This document shows, piece by piece, positions 1 through 7,903 of a DNA stretch of 31,797 nucleotides (its first letter is position 1; every line of letters starts with the position of its first letter). The DNA is from M50B91 sp964526665 (lineage in GTDB: Bacteria > Patescibacteriota > Gracilibacteria > UBA4473): positions 1 through 31,797 of the forward strand of contig CAZGJL010000010.1 of NCBI GenBank assembly GCA_964526665.1. The letters run 5' to 3'. The notes below the pieces were generated by a model, which ran no database searches, was not told the origin of the DNA, and worked only from the letters and a program-made list of their open reading frames with translations. The translations under genes and the position numbers were made by a program.

Positions 1-2663
1 GTTTCTCTATACTTTTCTTGAATTGCAAAAATAGGACTTTTTATTCCTTTTTCCAATGTGGCACGCATTTCTTTTTCAACTCCTTTTGCTTGCAGAGCCA
101 TTTCTGCCAGTATGTTTTTTCCTGGAGCCCAAATATTTTTCGTACTTCCATCTACCGATTCAATAGTCATTCTCCCTCCTGACCCATACCATTTTTTTCG
201 TACTTCCCACGCTGCCGCCAATTTATCTGCTTCTTCATTATAATGAGCTGCCATATCGGGATCTGCTTCCCCACGTTTTCTCAATGCTTCAATAATGGCC
301 AAATTCCTTTTTTGTTCTTCTTGTATTTTTTTTGCTGTCTGCATTTTTTCTGCTTCATACTGAGAATGTTCAGCAGCAACTACTGTCGGATCTGGAACAG
401 GCGCAGAAAGTCGTCCATGCAAACGATCCCAATTTGAATAAAATTCATCTTGTTCGTCTTCTGCGATTTTATCTTTTATCATTGCAAAAATTGGCTCACG
501 ATAGCTTGTTATAGCTCCTTCTAATAGTTCTGATAACTGTTGTGGTTTCACAAATTCTTCACGAATATCAAAATCCTCCTTTTTTAATCGAGTAATTAAA
601 TTTTCGTATGACAACTTCTTGTCGAGTGCTTCATACCAATTTTCATATCGATCATCCGTCAGTTCCAATCCATCAAATATTCCTCCAAGTGCTTTTTCAA
701 AGGCCTCGCGAAATCTCTGAATTGTTTCTAGTTCTGGACGATCTTGAATTTTTTCTGCTACTTCTTCCGCAAACTCATCATTCCAAAGAATATCAAAATC
801 TGCTGCATGAAGATGCCGACGATCTAGTCGTCCCTGTAGTCCATCCCAAAATTTCTCTGTGGCTTCCTTTGCATACTCTTGAGGATTTGAATAAATTTCA
901 TTCCATTCCTCTCTCTTCTTGAGATCTTCGACAAACTTTTCTTGATCTGCTTCTAATGCCTTTTTATCAGTTTCATATTTACCTTTCTTTTCTAAAAAAT
1001 CTTCACTAAAAGGCATTTCTTGAATTGCTGCCTCTGCCGCATCCTGCTGTGCTTTGACATCTGTTTCATATTTTCCAAGACCCACTCGTACATCTTTTAA
1101 TAAAGATGCATCATCTTCTGGCTGAGCAGAAACTCCGTATTCACCAGAATCTGGAAATTTCTCACTAAGTAATTTTTTAAATTCCGCAATAGTAGCAACT
1201 TTGTCTTCTTGAGAAGATTCTCCTTCTTGATCAAATTTTTCTTGAATAGCTTGGAACAATGGAAGTGTCTCTTCCAATCGTTTTTTGTAATTCGCAATAT
1301 ATATGTCCTGCTTTTCTTGATATTTCTCTTTTCTTTCTATGTCCAAAGCATCATCCGTAAGATGTAATCGTCCAGCAAGAACTTTTTGTCGAGCTTCTTC
1401 TGCTTGAACTTCGAATTTAACAATATTATCCCATTCTCGGATCAATTCTCCCGTTTGAGAAATGTGCTCTGTCCAACACACATCAATTGCTTCCGTTTCT
1501 TTTTGAAGAGCTTCTTCATATTTCAAAACTTCTTCAGCATTAGGTTTTTTCTCTTTGTGTCGTTGTACTTCAACATCTTTAGCTGCTTCATATTCTTCTT
1601 TTAGTTTTTGTTCTTCCTTCTGAATATTTTCAATTTTTTGTGCTTCTGGTGAAAGGTCTTTCCAATCAGAAAATTTCTCTGGTATATATACTGGTTCATC
1701 TTTGAGTCCGTTTAATGCTCTCAAATGTGCAGGAAGAAACGGTGATTCTTTTTTTGAAAAGAGTAACAACTCCACAGCACGTGCTTTCCCAATATATTGA
1801 GCTAACTCCTCTGCGCTGAATTTTTCTGTAACACTTGCAATAAGTTCGGTATTTCCTTCTGCCATCCACTCGTCTATCATGGTCCATCCCATAACAAGCG
1901 TTGGATCATCTGGATTTTCTTTGATTGCCATTACTGCCTCCTGTGCAAACGCTCGAGCGGTCTGACTATCACAATGATCTACCCAATCTTCACTTTTCGG
2001 GAACATTTTATAAATTCCTGCGATCAAAAGTTTTTCTTCTTTTTCTAGTGATTCTGCATCCTTCTGATCAGAACGAACTCCCATCAATGTATCTTTTACC
2101 TGTGAAGCAAGACTCCCCTTTCTCAATCGCTCAATGGCCCATCCAATCAAATTCTTTTGTACGGAATCAAATATTGGTTTCAATTGTTCATCATCGTGAG
2201 CACGTGAACGTAGCCGACGATAGAGAATACTTGCCCGCATTGCTTTCGCTGGCGTATCGATAATTGTTTTCTTTTCAAAATTAACGAGTTCCTCCATCTG
2301 TGAATCAAGAGCATTCTTGATTTGATCCCGCATTTTCTTTGAAAGCAAAGAAAATAATGGTGATCTCTCTATCTGCACCAACATATGTGGCGGAAGGTTT
2401 TCCGTTCCTGATTTTTGTTTCAATGACAAGAAGTATCCTGCCATATCACGAAAGTCTCGTTTTTGCTCTGGAGACATATTCTTTGAATTCCCTTCCAAGT
2501 CTCGCAAATGATTCATGCGAAATTTCAATGGGTTCTTTAGCGCTGTATCAAGTTCGTTATTCTGCTCTATATTACTGCCTTCAGCACCACCAGAAGTGCC
2601 CAGCCAAGCCATACGGGCTTGCCATTCAGGATTTTCTCGCTGCCAGTGCAGAATTAACTTCAT
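1..2663 (-). CDS. Very large Glu/Lys-rich, probably coiled-coil protein of unknown function (3' end beyond the window)
   Basis: I read one uninterrupted frame from an ATG at 2663 to the window edge: 887 codons with no stop, so the C-terminus is missing. I do not recognise the family. There is no signal peptide or obvious membrane segment. The first 200 residues look like a mixed helical domain (start MKLILHWQRENPEWQARMAW). From about residue 270 the protein becomes very rich in Glu, Lys, Gln and Ala, with long charged helices typical of coiled coil. A short motif, G-R-L followed by acidic or hydrophobic residues, recurs at residues 431, 611 and 750, each time near a Trp/Leu-rich stretch, which suggests diverged repeat modules. 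The gene follows the TrbL-like gene on the same strand after 217 bp and has its own -10 box 11 nt before the ATG. A structural or scaffold role is only inference. The reading frame is certain; the function is open. Confidence 0.85.
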   Translation of the reverse strand, partial: MKLILHWQRENPEWQARMAWLGTSGGAEGSNIEQNNELDTALKNPLKFRMNHLRDLEGNSKNMSPEQKRDFRDMAGYFLSLKQKSGTENLPPHMLVQIERSPLFSLLSKKMRDQIKNALDSQMEELVNFEKKTIIDTPAKAMRASILYRRLRSRAHDDEQLKPIFDSVQKNLIGWAIERLRKGSLASQVKDTLMGVRSDQKDAESLEKEEKLLIAGIYKMFPKSEDWVDHCDSQTARAFAQEAVMAIKENPDDPTLVMGWTMIDEWMAEGNTELIASVTEKFSAEELAQYIGKARAVELLLFSKKESPFLPAHLRALNGLKDEPVYIPEKFSDWKDLSPEAQKIENIQKEEQKLKEEYEAAKDVEVQRHKEKKPNAEEVLKYEEALQKETEAIDVCWTEHISQTGELIREWDNIVKFEVQAEEARQKVLAGRLHLTDDALDIERKEKYQEKQDIYIANYKKRLEETLPLFQAIQEKFDQEGESSQEDKVATIAEFKKLLSEKFPDSGEYGVSAQPEDDASLLKDVRVGLGKYETDVKAQQDAAEAAIQEMPFSEDFLEKKGKYETDKKALEADQEKFVEDLKKREEWNEIYSNPQEYAKEATEKFWDGLQGRLDRRHLHAADFDILWNDEFAEEVAEKIQDRPELETIQRFREAFEKALGGIFDGLELTDDRYENWYEALDKKLSYENLITRLKKEDFDIREEFVKPQQLSELLEGAITSYREPIFAMIKDKIAEDEQDEFYSNWDRLHGRLSAPVPDPTVVAAEHSQYEAEKMQTAKKIQEEQKRNLAIIEALRKRGEADPDMAAHYNEEADKLAAAWEVRKKWYGSGGRMTIESVDGSTKNIWAPGKNILAEMALQAKGVEKEMRATLEKGIKSPIFAIQEKYRE

Positions 2664-2674
2664 GTAATCTAGAC

Positions 2675-2680
2675 ATTATA
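2675..2680 (-). promoter_or_regulatory. Consensus -10 box very close to the start of the Glu/Lys-rich gene
   Basis: The minus strand reads TATAAT, and only 11 nt separate it from the ATG at 2663. Transcription would begin about 4-5 nt before the start codon, leaving no room for a ribosome binding site. The hexamer 17 nt upstream (TGTTTT) is a poor -35, so the -10 stands on its own match. The 217 bp between this gene and the TrbL-like gene hold no other gene or clear terminator that I can see. Confidence 0.5.
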
Positions 2681-2880
2681 CCCTATTTTATGCGATAAAA
2701 ACAGTGTCTCCACCCCATATCAACTAGAACAAACAGGTGTTTTATTGTTTTATATCATTTCCGTTTATTTTGCAAGGAGAAAAGAATTCTATCTATCTCG
2801 CTGCTTCAAGAAAGAATAGAGCGATAAAAGGACCTCATTATCTCTTAAACACATTATATATAACCAAAAGAATGCTTATA

Positions 2881-5364
2881 TTATTCTGCTGTTTCTTCCT
2901 TTTTTAAATTTGCTTGTAATGCCTTAAGTTGATCTTCTGTAATGTTAAGAGGCTTCCCCTCGGTGGTTTTGTAATCTTTAAGGTCTTCTGTTTTCGTCTC
3001 TAGATTAATATCAATTGTTTTCGCTTCATTGTCTGAATTTATAACCTCCACCTTAATAGCATCGCTGTCTTCACTCAATCCTGGTAAGAATCCTCCTGTT
3101 TGACTTTTAAGGGCTTTATTCAAGCTAGAATTGGAATTCAATGCTTTCATTTCTGCAAAAGTAAGAACCATTCCGTTTTTAATTTTATCCCCAAGAAAGC
3201 TTGCTAATTGTGTATCATCTTTTTCAGGAATTGTCGATATAAGAGTTTCTAATTTATCAGTAGTTGTCTCTCCTTCTGTGTCTGTGTATGTAACAGTATT
3301 TGATTGAATAATGCCCTTTTCTTTGTTTGTCTTAATATCTGATACTCCTTCATCTCCAATCTTCTCTTCCTCTAGTTTAGTTTTCGCCTCAGCTCCCGCT
3401 GCATAAGGCTTATTATAGCTATTTTCAGATGCAAACCATGGATCTGCTTTAAGTCCATAGTTCGCCCATTTACCATCCGCCATTGCCTTCTGCATTTTAT
3501 CCTTATCTCCTTTCGTTCTTTCTAGCAACTCTATTAATGCCCCTCTTCCTTCAAACTCTTCACTTCTATTTAATCCTGCAACTAATCCTTTATAATTTGA
3601 TGCCATTTCTCCTACACCTCCTGAGAAAGTGAAATTTTTAAAATCCTCGGCAGATGTAAAACTTTTCTTCTCTAATGCTGTCTCAAAAGGGCTCGACTCG
3701 ATATCAAATGCTTGTGCCATTGCTCTATTCATTCTTGTCTTCTCTGCTTCATGTGCTCGTCTAATCGCCTGCGGAGCCTGCAATACACTCCCTAAAGAGA
3801 ATGCTGCATCTTTCCCTCCTGTACCAACGGTAAAGAGTGGACGATCGATAGTAAGGGTCTTGGCTGTAGTCGTTGCCAACATCTCAGCTCCTGTTTTTAT
3901 TTGTTGTATTAATGTGTCAGCAATACTTCCTTCTACTGCCCAGAATGCTGCCATCCAAAAGAGAACAATCGTTGCAATCTGCCATAAAAATGAATATTCA
4001 TCTTGTCCCAATTGAGACAGGGCTGCTCCAAAAACGAATGAACTTTCTTCTACTCCACCATGCCATTCTACCATGGCAGACATCATAACAAATCCTACAG
4101 CAAATGCTGCTGCAATCTTCAATGGCATAATCAAATGAGTCACGATCTTTCCTGAAATCTCTCCTCCCTTTCCTCCATCAATTCCGAGAATTGATGCTCC
4201 TACGAGTAATGGAGAAAATACTAATGTTATCCATAACACGATTAATCGTCCGACCATCGCTATGAATACAACAATTAATGCTACAATAAACGCCAGTGCC
4301 AATATGACAGAAAAGAGCGTATTTATAACAACATCATTCAGGTTATTAATCTCCGCCCCCAGTGCAGGAAGCCGTTCCAAATGCATAAACACCGATCCAA
4401 ACGCTGCAAATAGATTTTGTCCTGGTTCACTTTTCGGAGTAAGAATCGTCTCAAAACTATCCTTTATCATAAACACACACTTATTGTCTGCTTTCGTCTT
4501 TTCATCATAATCACTCTCTTCCCATTTCACCCATTTTCGACAAAAGAGATCATTAATCGATTCTCGGAATCCACGACAAGCAAAGAATGCACCCTCTTTT
4601 TCTACTGTAATTAATGCACATGTTGATTCACCTTTACCAGAATCCTTACCAGTACACTGCTCTTTATTGACTGGCTTATTTATAAATTTTGTCCATGCTT
4701 CCCCACAACTATTTCCTCCGGCAACACCCTTTAAGGGCGAATCATCTTTAACCACCCCTTTGGTATTTGCCACCATAAGATCCTTTTGATCCGGACTTAT
4801 CTTTACCCATGTACGAGAGGTAGTAAGCTTGGTATTCATCCCGCTCATGTCTGGTTGCAGCTTTGTGTCAGCAATTCCAAATATCGCTACTGTTCCTACA
4901 TTGACCGCATCAATCACTACCCGAAATCCCAATAAAGAGAAATTAATCGCAATGATTGCAATAATTAACTTTGGTAGTTTTTCTTTGATAGTCCAACTCC
5001 CTCCTTCCCCTCCTATTCCAAATGAAGAAAAGAGATTTGAAAAAGCAAGAAATAATAAAACTCCTACAAACATAATATTTGTAAGATCACGTATCCATCG
5101 CCACATCGGAGTAATGGCCTCCATTGCTGCTTTACCTGTGATCATATCTGTACCGAGCAAATCTCCGAAGAAATTCAGCATCAACAATGCCAAAAAAGTC
5201 AAAACTTCAATAATAACTCCTGATATTGCCGCTAACCCCTTCAGTGCTGGTGATCCCTGTGATGTATCCGCTCCTTGAGCAAATCCAAGCTCTGGAATCA
5301 GCAATAATCCTATGAAAAGAATCACTGGGAGATAGACTCGGAAGCGGGAAATGAATTTTTTCAT
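2881..5364 (-). CDS. TrbL/VirB6-like polytopic membrane protein with a six-cysteine extracytoplasmic loop
   Basis: The product resembles the TrbL/VirB6 class of type IV secretion inner-membrane proteins by architecture; I have no search result. I start it at the internal ATG at 5364 (MKKFISRF), because this gives a classic signal peptide ending near GFAQG. The longer reading from 5406 would put the start inside the promoter. Segments (numbered from MKK): signal peptide 1-30, hydrophobic helices near 45-68, 95-112 and 130-150, then a hydrophilic loop of about 165-315 with six Cys (near 220, 237, 249, 263, 275 and 296). Further helices lie near 345-390, 415-430 and 460-480. The cytoplasmic C-terminal third is charged and ends in a Glu/Lys-rich tail. 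The even number of Cys suggests disulfides outside the cell. It lies downstream of the 550-residue membrane protein, separated from it by a MITE-like element, and upstream of the Glu/Lys-rich giant. A role in a conjugation-like or surface export apparatus is inference. Confidence 0.8.
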   Translation of the reverse strand: MKKFISRFRVYLPVILFIGLLLIPELGFAQGADTSQGSPALKGLAAISGVIIEVLTFLALLMLNFFGDLLGTDMITGKAAMEAITPMWRWIRDLTNIMFVGVLLFLAFSNLFSSFGIGGEGGSWTIKEKLPKLIIAIIAINFSLLGFRVVIDAVNVGTVAIFGIADTKLQPDMSGMNTKLTTSRTWVKISPDQKDLMVANTKGVVKDDSPLKGVAGGNSCGEAWTKFINKPVNKEQCTGKDSGKGESTCALITVEKEGAFFACRGFRESINDLFCRKWVKWEESDYDEKTKADNKCVFMIKDSFETILTPKSEPGQNLFAAFGSVFMHLERLPALGAEINNLNDVVINTLFSVILALAFIVALIVVFIAMVGRLIVLWITLVFSPLLVGASILGIDGGKGGEISGKIVTHLIMPLKIAAAFAVGFVMMSAMVEWHGGVEESSFVFGAALSQLGQDEYSFLWQIATIVLFWMAAFWAVEGSIADTLIQQIKTGAEMLATTTAKTLTIDRPLFTVGTGGKDAAFSLGSVLQAPQAIRRAHEAEKTRMNRAMAQAFDIESSPFETALEKKSFTSAEDFKNFTFSGGVGEMASNYKGLVAGLNRSEEFEGRGALIELLERTKGDKDKMQKAMADGKWANYGLKADPWFASENSYNKPYAAGAEAKTKLEEEKIGDEGVSDIKTNKEKGIIQSNTVTYTDTEGETTTDKLETLISTIPEKDDTQLASFLGDKIKNGMVLTFAEMKALNSNSSLNKALKSQTGGFLPGLSEDSDAIKVEVINSDNEAKTIDINLETKTEDLKDYKTTEGKPLNITEDQLKALQANLKKEETAE

Positions 5365-5377
5365 GAAAAATCCAATA

Positions 5378-5406
5378 ATTATACCAAATAATCGAAGAAA
5401 AATCAA
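5378..5406 (-). promoter_or_regulatory. Strong promoter of the TrbL-like gene, with a near-leaderless start
   Basis: On the minus strand TTGATT (5401-5406) is followed after 17 nt by TATAAT (5378-5383), which is preceded by TGG, an extended -10. Thirteen nt separate the -10 from the ATG at 5364, so the expected transcript has a leader of about 6-7 nt. This promoter argues for the start at 5364 rather than 5406. The MITE-like element begins 19 bp upstream of the -35. Confidence 0.7.
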
Positions 5407-5424
5407 TGATAATCATTTAAAACG

Positions 5425-5579
5425 TAACACCCCTAACCCCTCTTATATCAAGAGGGGAAATAAAAATGATTTTGGTTTTTATCATATTTTAAGTTCTCTT
5501 TTAATTTATTTAAATCGGTCTTTAACTTTCCTCTTAATATAAGAGGAGACAAAACCTATTGAAATATCTAGAGGTGTTA
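5425..5579. repeat. MITE-like palindromic element, copy A (155 bp)
   Basis: Terminal inverted repeats TAACACCCCTA (left) and TAGAGGTGTTA (right) match at 10 of 11 positions. Inside are two hairpins: an 8-bp stem CCCCTCTT/AAGAGGGG at 5437-5457 and a 7-bp stem CCTCTTA/TAAGAGG at 5530-5546. The layout (terminal repeat, hairpin, AT-rich spacer, hairpin, terminal repeat) is the same as in the element at 29991-30111. It encodes no protein. Its right end abuts the stop codon of the 550-residue membrane protein gene. The hairpins could also end or slow transcription between the two genes. I see no clear target-site duplication. Confidence 0.75.
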
Positions 5580-7232
5580 TTATTTCTTCTCTGGCAACGC
5601 CTCTTTTTTTACGTCTACAAGTTTAGATTTCAGTATAAGGGGCAATTCATCATACTTAAACTTCTTATCATTTTCTTTTTTTTCTTTTTTAACAAAATCT
5701 TTTGTTTGAGCAATAAGTGTTTTTTTATCTTCCGTTGTCATTTTTTTCCATATGGCTGATTGTTCTGTTTTTGTAAAAGGTTCTGGTTTTGCCTTTCTAT
5801 ATTGACGCAACATTCCTTTTGCTTTCCTTTTTTTTACCAAAGTACCTAACGCTGTTAGTGGTGCTAGTGCAAATGACATTACTTTTTTACCCAACTTTGG
5901 TGCAGTTTTTGTCCAAGTATCAGGATGTGCAAGCTTCTTAATCTTCATAATCCCTGTTAGACCCAAAAACGCAATCGCATACAAAGCAAGCGCCATTCCC
6001 CCACCTCCCATAGAAAGAAATCTGCGTACTCCATGTTTCTGATTTCCTCCCACAAATTCTGAACTCCCTGCATCAACGGTTCCGTCTACAAATATTTTTG
6101 ATAAATCTGCTTTCGCTGGAGGTGTTACTCCCTTCTGAGTTTGTGTACTCATCTCAGTCTCTAATTGAGACATCATTTCATTTTTTTCAAAAAAGCTAAG
6201 AACCGCCTTTTCTGCATTTGTAGCAAGAACTCGACGAATCATTTCTGGTGATGCTTCCTTATTCCACATTGCTTTACGAAATTCATACAATTCTACTTCA
6301 TTAAGTGTATGTTCTGCCATTTGAAGAATGAATGTGGCAGCATTTGATATTCTATCTGAATCAAATGTTCGTGGCTGCCCTAATCGTTGATACTTTTCAT
6401 ACTGTTCAATCTCAGTCATAACCTTATTTAAATTGTCATCATTAATCTGCAGTCCTTTGGATCGTAATTCAAATGCATTCTGTGAACCAGACTGAAACTC
6501 TTTTGCCAAAGATTCTCTTTGCGTTTCTCCTTTCGCAAGAAGTTGATAAATCGGTGTACTATCTATTGAAGTTTGTTTTCTAGCTGATTTTCGAAGTGCT
6601 CTTTCAATTGATCGAGGATTATCAATTAATGCAAAAATAAAATTGGGAATTCCAACTCCAATTACGGGAGCCAATACCGTTTTCCCTGTAAGAGTCATAA
6701 TCCCTGCTAATCCTCCTGTAAGAACAGGATGTGTTATTGCTGCAGCCCCAGCTCCCCAGACAGCCGCATTCTTCAATCGTCCTATCATATTTCCTTTTGT
6801 ATCTCCATAAGCAATAGCGCCTACAACAGCTGCTATTTTCAAATTCCCCATACCTCCATCTGAAGGAATTACACTTCCATAATCCTTTATCCATTGATCA
6901 ATACCATCCTGAGATCTTTTTGCTATATCATCTATTCTTCGTCCATAGGTAACCGCTGTTAATGTTCTTGCCTCGCCTTTTGGAAGATCTTTTCTGATAT
7001 TTGCTTTCACTTCATCAAAAATCCGGTTTCCCTCTGTTTCCATTTTCTCATTTTGTTCTTTAACTTCTTTGGAAAGTAGCGTTTGATCTACTTTTGAGTC
7101 AAGATTTGTTATGTTGGAATCAAATTCACTTGCTGGCACCCCATCGGGTTTTTCCCTTTGTACTTCAACAAAAAGCACTCGTCCGAATTTCTCCGGGGTA
7201 AATGAGTGATCCTGTGAAAAAAGAAATTTCAT
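5580..7232 (-). CDS. Membrane protein of unknown function with a Gly/Ala-rich hydrophobic core (550 aa)
   Basis: I do not recognise the family. The chosen ATG at 7232 (MKFLFSQDHSF) is directly preceded by a TTG; the upstream gene stops at 7236, so the two are translationally close. Regions: a charged N-terminal part (1-125); a long Gly/Ala/Ile-rich hydrophobic stretch at 130-205 that could form two or three membrane hairpins; a helical, hydrophilic middle (206-400); one clear membrane helix at about 405-428 (MALALYAIAFLGLTGI); and a very basic Lys-rich tail (440-550). There is no signal peptide. Glycine-rich amphipathic stretches of this kind occur in membrane-active or tape-measure-like proteins, but that is only a comparison of form. 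It sits between the small membrane protein and the TrbL-like protein, probably in one functional set with both. Confidence 0.8.
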   Translation of the reverse strand: MKFLFSQDHSFTPEKFGRVLFVEVQREKPDGVPASEFDSNITNLDSKVDQTLLSKEVKEQNEKMETEGNRIFDEVKANIRKDLPKGEARTLTAVTYGRRIDDIAKRSQDGIDQWIKDYGSVIPSDGGMGNLKIAAVVGAIAYGDTKGNMIGRLKNAAVWGAGAAAITHPVLTGGLAGIMTLTGKTVLAPVIGVGIPNFIFALIDNPRSIERALRKSARKQTSIDSTPIYQLLAKGETQRESLAKEFQSGSQNAFELRSKGLQINDDNLNKVMTEIEQYEKYQRLGQPRTFDSDRISNAATFILQMAEHTLNEVELYEFRKAMWNKEASPEMIRRVLATNAEKAVLSFFEKNEMMSQLETEMSTQTQKGVTPPAKADLSKIFVDGTVDAGSSEFVGGNQKHGVRRFLSMGGGGMALALYAIAFLGLTGIMKIKKLAHPDTWTKTAPKLGKKVMSFALAPLTALGTLVKKRKAKGMLRQYRKAKPEPFTKTEQSAIWKKMTTEDKKTLIAQTKDFVKKEKKENDKKFKYDELPLILKSKLVDVKKEALPEKK

Positions 7233-7235
7233 CAA

Positions 7236-7748
7236 TTACAATTTAAAAATACGAATCCATCTATCTAAGTTCGCTTCCTGTCTATCTTCTAGCTCTTGAA
7301 TACCAAATGTTCCCAAGTGTTCTCGAAAAAAGTCTGGTTCCAAATTTCCCATCTGCAATGAATAGGTTCTCTTATTTCTTCCATTCAATTCAATATTCAA
7401 AACTTCGGCATCTTGTTCATAAACAAACCAATACCCATTAATTTTTTCTTTCAAAACAAATTTCTTTTCTCCTATCAGAATTCCTCTTTCAAATACTGTC
7501 GTATCATGGAGTTCGTTCCCATTTCGATGAGACCAAAAATACACCGCCGCTGCAATAAAAAAAGTCGTTGCCATAAACCATCCCCAACGAGGATCGTCAA
7601 TCACAGCCCAGACAGCTCCACCAAATAATACTGTACAAAATATCACGTACCAAAGCCATCCACGATGATATGGAGGATGATCAAATGCACGCCACGCAAA
7701 CACAGGCTTCCCTGTATCCAACTCTTGTTTTCGTTGATTTATATTCAT
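7236..7748 (-). CDS. Small membrane protein with two N-terminal helices and a C-terminal soluble domain (170 aa)
   Basis: Two adjacent hydrophobic segments at about residues 30-50 (WYVIFCTVLFGGAVWAV) and 57-75 (WFMATTFFIAAAVYFWS) form a membrane hairpin. They are followed by about 95 residues rich in beta-type sequence (DTTVFERGILIGEKKFVLKE and onward) and an amphipathic C-terminal helix. The layout resembles small bacterial membrane proteins with a PH-like domain, but I cannot assign a family. It is the first gene of the cluster running to the left end of the window. It has its own strong promoter at 7770-7798 and stops 3 nt before the next start (TTG at 7235, ATG at 7232), so the two are probably co-translated. 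Confidence 0.8.
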   Translation of the reverse strand: MNINQRKQELDTGKPVFAWRAFDHPPYHRGWLWYVIFCTVLFGGAVWAVIDDPRWGWFMATTFFIAAAVYFWSHRNGNELHDTTVFERGILIGEKKFVLKEKINGYWFVYEQDAEVLNIELNGRNKRTYSLQMGNLEPDFFREHLGTFGIQELEDRQEANLDRWIRIFKL

Positions 7749-7769
7749 TTTTTACAAGAAATTCTCGCG

Positions 7770-7798
7770 AGTATACCATAAAAAGCAGCTTCTTTCAA
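7770..7798 (-). promoter_or_regulatory. Strong sigma70-type promoter of the 7748-to-5580 gene pair
   Basis: On the minus strand TTGAAA (7793-7798) and TATACT (7770-7775) lie exactly 17 nt apart, and the -10 is preceded by TGG (extended -10). The start codon at 7748 lies 21 nt beyond, giving a leader of about 14 nt. This is one of the best promoter matches in the window. Confidence 0.75.
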
Positions 7799-7820
7799 GC
7801 AAAAGAAGGCACAACCGATG

Positions 7821-7896
7821 CTTTCAAACTTCAGTCTACAAACTGGAAACTGCAATATAAAATTCCATATTTGAAGTTTGAAGTTTGTAGTTTGAA
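7821..7896. repeat. Imperfect inverted repeat built from TTTGAAG/TTTGTAG heptamers
   Basis: The left arm (7821-7849) is rich in CAAACTTC and CTACAAAC. The right arm (7871-7896) is a run of heptamers TGAAGTT, TGAAGTT, TGTAGTT, TGAAAAC. Over 23 aligned positions the arms are complementary at 19. The element lies just after the stop of the nucleotidyltransferase gene and before the next promoter, so as RNA it could act as a 3' hairpin, but it lacks a clean U-tract. The same heptamer family occurs inside the pyruvyl transferase gene at 24306-24337. Confidence 0.6.
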
Positions 7897-7903
7897 AACT
7901 TAC

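Noticed and set aside
2664..2880. A small gene or terminator between the TrbL-like and Glu/Lys-rich genes
   Set aside because: I found only very short frames and no stable hairpin followed by a T run; only the -10 box at 2675-2680 stands out.
4829..5278. 149-aa plus-strand frame opposite the TrbL-like gene
   Set aside because: It is antisense to membrane-helix coding sequence. The minus-strand gene has a signal peptide and a strong promoter.
5207..5416. Alternative minus-strand gene or longer start for the TrbL-like protein
   Set aside because: The 69-aa frame lies in another frame over the signal peptide region. The longer start at 5406 overlaps the promoter boxes and spoils the signal peptide.
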